A DNA stretch of 13,271 nucleotides, from positions 4,633-17,903 of the forward strand of contig MGUS01000003.1 in assembly GCA_001800085.1 (NCBI GenBank), given 5' to 3'. Position 1 is the first letter of the stretch. Every line of letters starts with the position of its first letter. This stretch comes from Elusimicrobia bacterium RIFCSPLOWO2_01_FULL_60_11. Lineage in GTDB: Bacteria > Elusimicrobiota > Elusimicrobia > 2-02-FULL-39-32. The position numbers and the translations under genes are program-made. Positions 1-4,740 of the stretch are shown in pieces. A model generated the notes under the pieces. The model ran no database searches, was not told where the DNA came from, and was given only the letters and a program-made list of their open reading frames with translations.

Positions 1-216
1 CTCAAAGCCCTGAACGGAAGCGGCCAGGTCTTTCGAGGACAAACTGTCCAGATGGGATTCGATGTTTTGGGCATGCTTGCCGTGCGTGCGGGCGAGTGAC
101 GCGACCTCGGTTTTCAGGGTCGCCAAAAGCCGGCTGATCTCTTTCTTTTTTTCGGGATCCACCGCCTTCATATTGTGAAGGGAAGCTTCGATTTTCTCGA
201 TCGTCTTTTCAATCAT
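1..216 (-). CDS. DUF4404-like small coiled-coil protein (3' end cut by window edge)
   Basis: The gene starts at ATG 216-214 and reads out of the window, so only the first 72 residues are visible. They are charged and helical (IEKTIEKIEASLHNMK, then DPEKKKEISRLLATLKTEV), as in a short coiled coil, with no membrane segment or signal peptide. The last visible stretch, LAASVQGFE, resembles the 'RFE.SHP' end region of the DUF4404 family of short (about 80-90 residue) proteins of unknown function. A complete gene would therefore need only a few more residues. The start lies 10 nt after the permease stop, and the permease TGA is part of a weak GAGG ribosome site, so the two are probably co-transcribed. 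The family call is from memory of the motif. No function can be inferred. Confidence 0.55.
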   Translation of the reverse strand, partial: MIEKTIEKIEASLHNMKAVDPEKKKEISRLLATLKTEVASLARTHGKHAQNIESHLDSLSSKDLAASVQGFE

Positions 217-226
217 AGGGCTGGCC

Positions 227-1777
227 TCAGTATACCACTTCCCCGCGCCCTGTGGCGTGCATGAGCACCAAAAGCAGCGCCACGGCCGCGTAGGCCAGGG
301 CGAAATCCGGCGCGGCCAGGAGGCCGAACTTGTTCTCTACGCCCAAGGGCGTGAGGGTGTAGGCATGGATCAGCCCCACGGCTGAGAGCGCCGCCGCCAC
401 CGCGGTCCAGGCCGCGGCCAGGAGCAGTTTCTTCTCAAGAAGATGCACCATGACCGCGGCGAATATCATGGAGGTCAAGAGGAACCCCTGGTTCAGGGAG
501 ATGACGCCGTGGATGTAAAGGTCGCCGCCGAACGACGGGGCCACATCGTAAAGCGTTCCCCCCGCTTTGCGCACGCTCACATCCACCAGAAGCAGGGCCC
601 AGGCCGCGAGGCAGGGAATGAGGCCGAAGGCCACGCCCAGGGTGTGGTGGCGGGGCACATCCTTGAAGGCCTGTGAAGTGATGGAGATGCCTATCCAAAG
701 CAGGATGCCGAGCGTGGCTTCCAGGGGAATGACTTTCAAGACAAGCCCCACCGCGCCCGTGAGGCAGAGCAGTGTGATGGCGATGCCGTTCATGACCGAG
801 TAGCCGGCCCGCGCGCCCATGGCCTTCCAGGCCGGGTGGCCGATGTAGATGGTGGTGGGAAAGGGGCTGCCGAAGAGCGCCGCGGATAGGCCGCCCAGGC
901 CGTTGGCCAGCAGGGAGGACTTGGTGTCGAAGCGGTCGCCTGCCGCCTCCGCGCTTTCCAGGTTCTGCAGGGAACCTATGACGTTGAAAAGCCCCATGGG
1001 GAATATCACCGACATATACCGCCAGCCGCGCGGGTCGGTCATGAGGGCGAAAAAGTTCGACAGAGCGGGGACGGGGAAATGGACCCCCAGCTTTACATTT
1101 TCGGCCGCGGGAGGCATGGGGAAGAGCCCGAAGGAGCGCAGACCCCAGGCCAGGACCGTACCGGTCAGGACCGCCACCAGCCCGCCCGGCAGGCCCAGGG
1201 GCATTTTGGCGCGCGAGGCGTAGGCGATGAGGATGATCATCATGGGGACAATGGCGACGGCGGGCGAGCTGAAGATCTGGAAGACGAACCCCATGGAGAT
1301 GAATGTGAGGGCGATGCCGGAGAGGGCGCAAAGAAGGGCCGCGCGCGGCGTGTGGCGGCGGAGCCAGTCCCCCGCGAAGGCGCCCGCGATCTCCATGACC
1401 GCGCTCAAAAAGCAGGCGAAGAGGCCGACTTGCCAGGCGAGGTTCGGGTCCCCGGTCTCCCGGTAAACGGGCGCCATGATGAGGAAAACGAAGGCCAGCA
1501 GGCTGACCGTGTTGATGCCGTAGGGCAGGGCCGTCACGTCCGAGCGGCCTGTTTCCCGCATGAGGCGGCGGGCCTGCCAGGCGTAAAAGAGGTTCCCCGC
1601 CAATATGGAGAGCGCCGCGCCGGGCAGGATGCGCCCGGTCACAAGCTCCGCCGGCAGGCCGCAGACGGTGCGGCAGAGCACGTCGATGAGCATGAGCTGG
1701 AGCAGGTTGTCGATGAACAGGCCGAAGAAGCCGTCGATGTCCCCCCGCGCCAGCCAGGGGTTTGAAGCCGTTTTAAT
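227..1777 (-). CDS. NCS2/AzgA-like nucleobase (xanthine/uracil-type) permease, probable ATT start
   Basis: This is a polytopic inner-membrane transporter, about 516 residues if started at ATT 1777-1775 and 488 from ATG 1693-1691. Long hydrophobic segments run its whole length. The N-terminal part (RGDIDGFFGLFIDN, then GRILPGAALSILAGN and DVTALPYGINT) and the central part (FNVIGSLQNLESAEAAGD, then GSPFPTTIYIGHPAWK) look like the xanthine/uracil/vitamin C permease group related to AzgA adenine/guanine permeases. These use the proton gradient to import nucleobases or similar compounds. The substrate cannot be read from sequence. The ATG at 1693 would discard the RGDIDGFFG segment and half of the first membrane helix. 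The open frame continues 28 codons upstream to an in-frame TAA, and the only sensible start there is ATT, which shares its A with the upstream gene's TAA (TAATT). It is the second gene of a minus-strand run with a Cys-rich mini-protein before it and a DUF4404-like gene after it. Confidence 0.85.
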   Translation of the reverse strand: MKTASNPWLARGDIDGFFGLFIDNLLQLMLIDVLCRTVCGLPAELVTGRILPGAALSILAGNLFYAWQARRLMRETGRSDVTALPYGINTVSLLAFVFLIMAPVYRETGDPNLAWQVGLFACFLSAVMEIAGAFAGDWLRRHTPRAALLCALSGIALTFISMGFVFQIFSSPAVAIVPMMIILIAYASRAKMPLGLPGGLVAVLTGTVLAWGLRSFGLFPMPPAAENVKLGVHFPVPALSNFFALMTDPRGWRYMSVIFPMGLFNVIGSLQNLESAEAAGDRFDTKSSLLANGLGGLSAALFGSPFPTTIYIGHPAWKAMGARAGYSVMNGIAITLLCLTGAVGLVLKVIPLEATLGILLWIGISITSQAFKDVPRHHTLGVAFGLIPCLAAWALLLVDVSVRKAGGTLYDVAPSFGGDLYIHGVISLNQGFLLTSMIFAAVMVHLLEKKLLLAAAWTAVAAALSAVGLIHAYTLTPLGVENKFGLLAAPDFALAYAAVALLLVLMHATGRGEVVY

Positions 1778-2007
1778 TATTTAGGTGCCGGCGCCTTGTC
1801 TCCCATCATGGGGCAGTCCGCCATGGCCGCTCCGCCCTTATGGTCGCACATCCCCTTGTTCTTGTGGCACATGCCGCCCGAACCCATCATGTAGCCCACG
1901 ATCCAGCCGAGCAAAATGAGGACGATGGCCGCGATCACCTTGGTGCCGCAGTGGCGGCCGCCGGGACAGCACTTCTTGGACTCTTCGCCTTCGTGACCTT
2001 TTTCCAT
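1777..2007 (-). CDS. Cys/Met/His-rich single-pass membrane mini-protein
   Basis: A 76-residue protein with a very good ribosome site (AAGGAGG at 2021-2015, 7 nt before the ATG). Residues 1-20 are charged and hold CC at 13-14 and C20. Residues 22-42 form one clear membrane helix (VIAAIVLILLGWIVGYMMG). The tail is rich in possible metal ligands: C47, H48, C54, H56, C65 and Met 46, 53, 62, 67 and 68, in repeats like GMCHKNKGMCDHK. That composition suggests soft-metal (copper-like) binding or redox exposure, but no known family is recognised. It is the first gene of the run leading into the permease, whose probable ATT start overlaps this gene's stop by one base. Translation of the two is therefore probably linked, and it may act as a small partner of the transporter. 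That link is inference from position only. Confidence 0.75.
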   Translation of the reverse strand: MEKGHEGEESKKCCPGGRHCGTKVIAAIVLILLGWIVGYMMGSGGMCHKNKGMCDHKGGAAMADCPMMGDKAPAPK

Positions 2008-2092
2008 TATGAGACCTCCTTAAATTGACGGTCCTTCAAGTATACAAGGTTTTTGATACAATGAGGACAGCTTCATTCTGGAGGTCCCAACC
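2008..2092. promoter_or_regulatory. Divergent intergenic region with candidate promoters
   Basis: This 85-bp spacer separates two divergently read genes, each with its own strong ribosome site: AAGGAGG for the mini-protein on the minus strand and GGAGGT just before 2093 on the plus strand. It must carry both promoters. Plausible -10 boxes are TACAAT at 2057-2062 (plus) and TATACT at 2044-2039 (minus). Neither has a convincing TTGACA at the right distance, so the exact boxes are tentative. Confidence 0.35.
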
Positions 2093-2620
2093 ATGAAAAA
2101 AATAAAATTCGTCCTTGCCGTTCTTTTGGCGTCGTGCGCGCTCTCGTCGCGGGCCTTTGCCGGGTGGCATTTCGGGGAATCCAAGGACTTGGGGGTGAAC
2201 ATCGAATACTTCGATTACGTCGAGCTCCTGCCCGACGGCACGCCCGTCTATTTCCTGGGCACCGACATGCGCTACCAGGTGACCTTGACGAACGAGGGCA
2301 ACCGCACCTTCAACAACTTCCAGTCCAAGGCCGTCGTGAAATGGGCCGACGATTACACCTGCCAGCTCTGGTGGCTGGACAACCGCACCGTCTCCTACGT
2401 CAAGGACGCCCCTCTTCCCGGCGCTTCCGATTCAGGCCTGCGCCCGGCCGGCATGCGCAAGGGCGAACAGTCGAACTTTATGGCGACTTACCCCATCCCC
2501 ATGGACCTCTGCCTCGGGGACGCCTACCTGGAGATCCAGGGGCGGCACCGGAACTCGAGCGGAAAAGAGGAGACGGCGTCATTCGCCATCCCGCTCAAAG
2601 CCAGATTCAAGCGGAGATAA
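2093..2620 (+). CDS. Exported beta-rich protein of unknown function
   Basis: A 175-residue protein beginning with a classic signal peptide: KK, a hydrophobic core, and a type I cleavage site after AFA (residue 23). The core also contains LASC (12-15), which fits a lipobox, so it could instead be a lipoprotein anchored at C15. The mature part reads like a single immunoglobulin-type beta sandwich: alternating strands, YQVTLTNEGNRTFNNF, and a Trp/Cys-rich stretch TCQLWWLDN near residues 88-96. A second cysteine near residue 140 (PMDLCLGD) could form a disulfide with the first. No named family is recognised. The start is supported by GGAGGT about 8 nt upstream. The stop is followed at once by the ATG of the DUF2721 membrane gene (TAAATG), so the two are probably one operon. 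Confidence 0.8.
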   Translation: MKKIKFVLAVLLASCALSSRAFAGWHFGESKDLGVNIEYFDYVELLPDGTPVYFLGTDMRYQVTLTNEGNRTFNNFQSKAVVKWADDYTCQLWWLDNRTVSYVKDAPLPGASDSGLRPAGMRKGEQSNFMATYPIPMDLCLGDAYLEIQGRHRNSSGKEETASFAIPLKARFKRR

Positions 2621-3073
2621 ATGAACGACTACCCCATCTCCGACCTGGTCACCATACTCCAGACCGCCATCAGCCCCGTCATCCTCATATCCGGGGTGGG
2701 ATTGCTGCTCCTCACCATGACCAACAGGTTGGGCCGCACCATCGACCGAGCGCGCGAGTTGACCGACGAAACGGAAAAGGCGGGCTCTGCCGCGAAAGAG
2801 CATATCCGGGCCCAGCTTGACATCCTCTTGCGAAGGGCGCGCTTGATCCGCCTGGCCATCATATTGGCTTCAGGCAGCGTGCTCAGTGCCGCCATCCTTG
2901 TCATCACCCTCTTTTTGAGTTTTTTGCTGGAGATCGACGCCGCTCACGCCATCACGGCGCTTTTCTGCGTCTGCCTTCTGCTTTTGGTGGGTTCTTTGGC
3001 TCTATTCATCCGCGAGGTGAACGAGTCGCTCGCGGCTTTGAAGCTGGAGATGAAGCGGTTCGGGGTTGATTGA
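2621..3073 (+). CDS. DUF2721 family three-helix membrane protein
   Basis: A 150-residue integral membrane protein. The N-terminal pattern ILQTAISPVILISGVGLLLLTMTNRLGRTIDRAREL (residues 12-47, continuous in the protein) is the hallmark of DUF2721, where a first helix is followed by a conserved NRLxRxIDRAR segment. Visible segments are helix 1 at about 16-34, a charged cytosolic linker at 35-75, helix 2 at about 76-103, helix 3 at about 108-131 and a short charged tail. Family function is unknown. The ATG follows the TAA of the exported protein with no gap, with CGGAG just upstream inside that gene, so translation is coupled. The stop lies 13 bp from the convergent receiver gene, and no terminator hairpin is visible between them. 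Confidence 0.85.
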   Translation: MNDYPISDLVTILQTAISPVILISGVGLLLLTMTNRLGRTIDRARELTDETEKAGSAAKEHIRAQLDILLRRARLIRLAIILASGSVLSAAILVITLFLSFLLEIDAAHAITALFCVCLLLLVGSLALFIREVNESLAALKLEMKRFGVD

Positions 3074-3086
3074 GAGTAGCGGCGGG

Positions 3087-3509
3087 TCAGCCCTGCCAGC
3101 CGTCGAAGGCCTTGGCCGGGATGGTGCCCAGGGTCTCGTGCACCTTGGCGTTGAATTCCTTCATGTTGAGCGGTTTTGTAAGAACGCCTTTGACGTTCGA
3201 TTCCATGCTGATCATCTGGAATGTGCTTGTATCCATGGCGCGCGCGGTCACGACATATATGGGGATGTCGGGCGCGGCCGCCTGCAGGTCTTTGAGCACG
3301 TCGAAGCCGCCCCGGCCGGGCATCATGAGGTCCAGCAATATCAAGTCGAATTGCTTGCCCCCCTTGATGGCTTTCAGGGCCTCATCACCCGCGCGGACGG
3401 ACGCGGTCTTGAACCCCTGGCGGGAAAGCCCCATCTGGTAGAGCTCGCAGACGGACGCGTCGTCGTCGACGACGAGGATGGTCTTGGATTTGGGGTCGGT
3501 GGGGTCCAT
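3087..3509 (-). CDS. Stand-alone response-regulator receiver (CheY-like)
   Basis: A 140-residue single-domain receiver with every canonical residue: acidic pocket D15/D16 (VVDDD), phospho-acceptor D60 (LLDLMMP), switch T88 (VVTARA) and K112-P113 (LTKPLN). There is no DNA-binding or enzymatic output domain; the protein ends soon after the last receiver helix with a short tail ending FDGWQG. It should act by phosphorylation-dependent protein-protein contact, as CheY, Spo0F or relay receivers do. No histidine kinase, chemotaxis or flagellar gene is present in the window, so it is an orphan and its partner is unknown. A GGAG lies only 2 nt before the ATG, which is closer than ideal, but no other start is available. 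It is convergent with the DUF2721 gene and faces the spacer holding the tRNA gene. Confidence 0.9.
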   Translation of the reverse strand: MDPTDPKSKTILVVDDDASVCELYQMGLSRQGFKTASVRAGDEALKAIKGGKQFDLILLDLMMPGRGGFDVLKDLQAAAPDIPIYVVTARAMDTSTFQMISMESNVKGVLTKPLNMKEFNAKVHETLGTIPAKAFDGWQG

Positions 3510-3573
3510 ATCTCCAATTATCTATTTTCCGCTGTGTACAATCAATAGTCCGATTTGGTATCATTTTATCCTA

Positions 3574-3684
3574 TCGCGGGTGGCACTTTTCTAATGCTAT
3601 TAGATTTAAGGAAAGTGCGACCGAGCTTCAGCGAGGAAGTGCCGCATCATTCATTGTTATTAACAAAGCGGCCGCTACCCGCGA
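3574..3684 (+). repeat. Long-range inverted repeat / structured AT-richer element before tRNA-Gly
   Basis: The element is bounded by TCGCGGGTGGC (3574-3584) and GCTACCCGCGA (3674-3684), which pair over 11 bp with one G-T wobble. Inside are a small hairpin CTAAT/ATTAG (3591-3595 with 3599-3603) and a stem GCACTTTTC with GGAAAGTGC (3583-3591 with 3610-3618). A competing partner, GGAAGTGCCGC (3635-3645), can pair with GTGGCACTTTT (3580-3590). A short palindrome TTGTTA/TAACAA (3655-3660 with 3662-3667) follows. The stretch is visibly richer in A/T than its neighbours and has no convincing reading frame. It could be a structured RNA, a small mobile or repeat element, or a processed leader of the tRNA transcript. 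Confidence 0.55.
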
Positions 3685-3714
3685 GATGCTTAAGACAGTT
3701 TTTTAGTGATTCTC

Positions 3715-3785
3715 GCGGGTGTGGTACAATGGTAGAACACGACCTTGCCAAGGTTGAGACGAGGGTTCGATTCCCTTCACCCGCT
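3715..3785 (+). tRNA. tRNA-Gly (anticodon GCC)
   Basis: A 71-nt cloverleaf without an encoded CCA. The acceptor stem is GCGGGTG (3715-3721) with CACCCGC (3778-3784), followed by discriminator T3785. The D arm holds GTAC-AATGGTA-GAAC. The anticodon stem is CGACC/GGTTG with loop TTGCCAA, giving anticodon GCC for GGC/GGT glycine codons. The T arm is GAGGG-TTCGATT-CCCTT. Discriminator U is usual for bacterial tRNA-Gly. One oddity is that the D stem has an A-A mismatch at position 12-23, where the common sequence is GTTC/GAAC. Just upstream, ACCCGCGAGA (3677-3686) is a perfect complement of TCTCGCGGGT (3711-3720), so the 5' acceptor strand could be captured by the leader. No clear terminator follows. 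Confidence 0.95.
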
Positions 3786-3886
3786 TAGCGATTTGGCTCG
3801 AATCCGTTTCTCGACGATAAAACTTTTATACACACTTACCCCTGCCCCGCGCGCGAAACAGGAATCTCGTCCAGGAGGCGTCTGCC

Positions 3887-4735
3887 GTGAATACCGTTGA
3901 AATCGTTGAATCGCAAAAAAGGGATTGGAACAAAGTTGCGCCCGCTTGGGAAAAGTGGGACTCAGACCTGGACCAAAATTGGTCCTTCATCAACCACTTG
4001 ATCGTCGGTTACGCGCGCGTCCGGCCCGGATTAAAAGTTCTGGACCTGGGCTGCGGGACCGGACACCCGGCTTTTCTGGCTGCCGCCGCTGTGGGTCGCC
4101 AAGGACAGGTCGTGGGCGTGGATTTGGCCGAGAACATGGTGCAGTCCGCCAACAAAAAGGCAAAGTCCTTGGGCTTTACCCAATTGGCATTTGAAGCGGG
4201 CGACGTCACCCATCTCAAGTTCGAAACGAACACTTTTGATGCCGTCATCAGCCGGTTTTGTTTCATGTTTGTGCCCGAAATTGAAAAGGCGCTCTCCGAA
4301 ACTTTGCGCGTCGTTAAACCAGGCGCTTTCTTCTCGGCTGCCGTGTGGTCGGCCGCGGACAAAAATCCTTATCTTAAGTTACCCATAGATGTGCTCAAGG
4401 GGTTCATAGAAATTCAGGCGCCAGGGCCCAATGACCCCAGTTTGTTTCGCTTTGCGCATCCTGGGCTTTTGGCCGGCATAGCGCAGAAGGCCGGGTTTCA
4501 AGTCGTGGATGAGCAGGAAGTGACCGGCGAGGCCTATAAAAGCTCGGCCGAACAGTATTTTACGAGCCTCATGGAAATTGCCGCCCCCCTTCAAAACTTG
4601 TTCGCAAAGCTCGATCCCAAACAGACAGAAGAGGCCGAGGCCAAAATCAAGCAGGAGGCCGGGAGCTTCCGTGTCAACGGCAAACTGGCGCTCCCGTTCG
4701 CCGTCCGAGTCATCTCCTGCCGGAAACCGGCTTAA
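3887..4735 (+). CDS. Class I SAM-dependent methyltransferase (UbiE/COQ5-like)
   Basis: A 282-residue soluble methyltransferase started at GTG 3887, supported by AGGAGG at 3873-3878. Glycine-rich motif I, LDLGCGTGH (52-60), binds SAM. D79 in VVGVDLAENM (motif post-I) should hold the ribose hydroxyls, and GDVTHLKF (105-112) with FDAVISRF forms motifs II-III. The fold resembles UbiE/COQ5 or Methyltransf_11 enzymes, acting on small molecules or lipids. The substrate is not predictable. The C-terminal half is variable and ends with AVRVISCRKPA. It follows tRNA-Gly directly, and its codons look somewhat less G/C-biased than thiC or ispH nearby, so it may have a different history. The stop TAA is 5 nt before the likely start of the propeller protein gene, suggesting one operon. 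Confidence 0.88.
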   Translation: MNTVEIVESQKRDWNKVAPAWEKWDSDLDQNWSFINHLIVGYARVRPGLKVLDLGCGTGHPAFLAAAAVGRQGQVVGVDLAENMVQSANKKAKSLGFTQLAFEAGDVTHLKFETNTFDAVISRFCFMFVPEIEKALSETLRVVKPGAFFSAAVWSAADKNPYLKLPIDVLKGFIEIQAPGPNDPSLFRFAHPGLLAGIAQKAGFQVVDEQEVTGEAYKSSAEQYFTSLMEIAAPLQNLFAKLDPKQTEEAEAKIKQEAGSFRVNGKLALPFAVRVISCRKPA

Positions 4736-4740
4736 AAGAC

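Noticed and set aside
1079..1765. Long plus-strand open frame opposite the permease (228 codons)
   Set aside because: It is a high-GC shadow; the translation is Gly/Asp/Glu/Arg-rich without motifs, whereas the opposite strand encodes a clear membrane protein.
3574..3690. T-box riboswitch upstream of tRNA-Gly
   Set aside because: The GGGTGGCAC stretch faintly resembles a T-box, but the conserved T-box core, specifier stem and a regulated downstream amino-acid gene are absent.
3786..3815. Second tRNA fragment after tRNA-Gly (GGCTCGAATCC resembles a T arm)
   Set aside because: There is no matching stem or cloverleaf around it and it shares no extended match with the tRNA-Gly 3' end, so neither a pseudo-tRNA nor an att site is supported.
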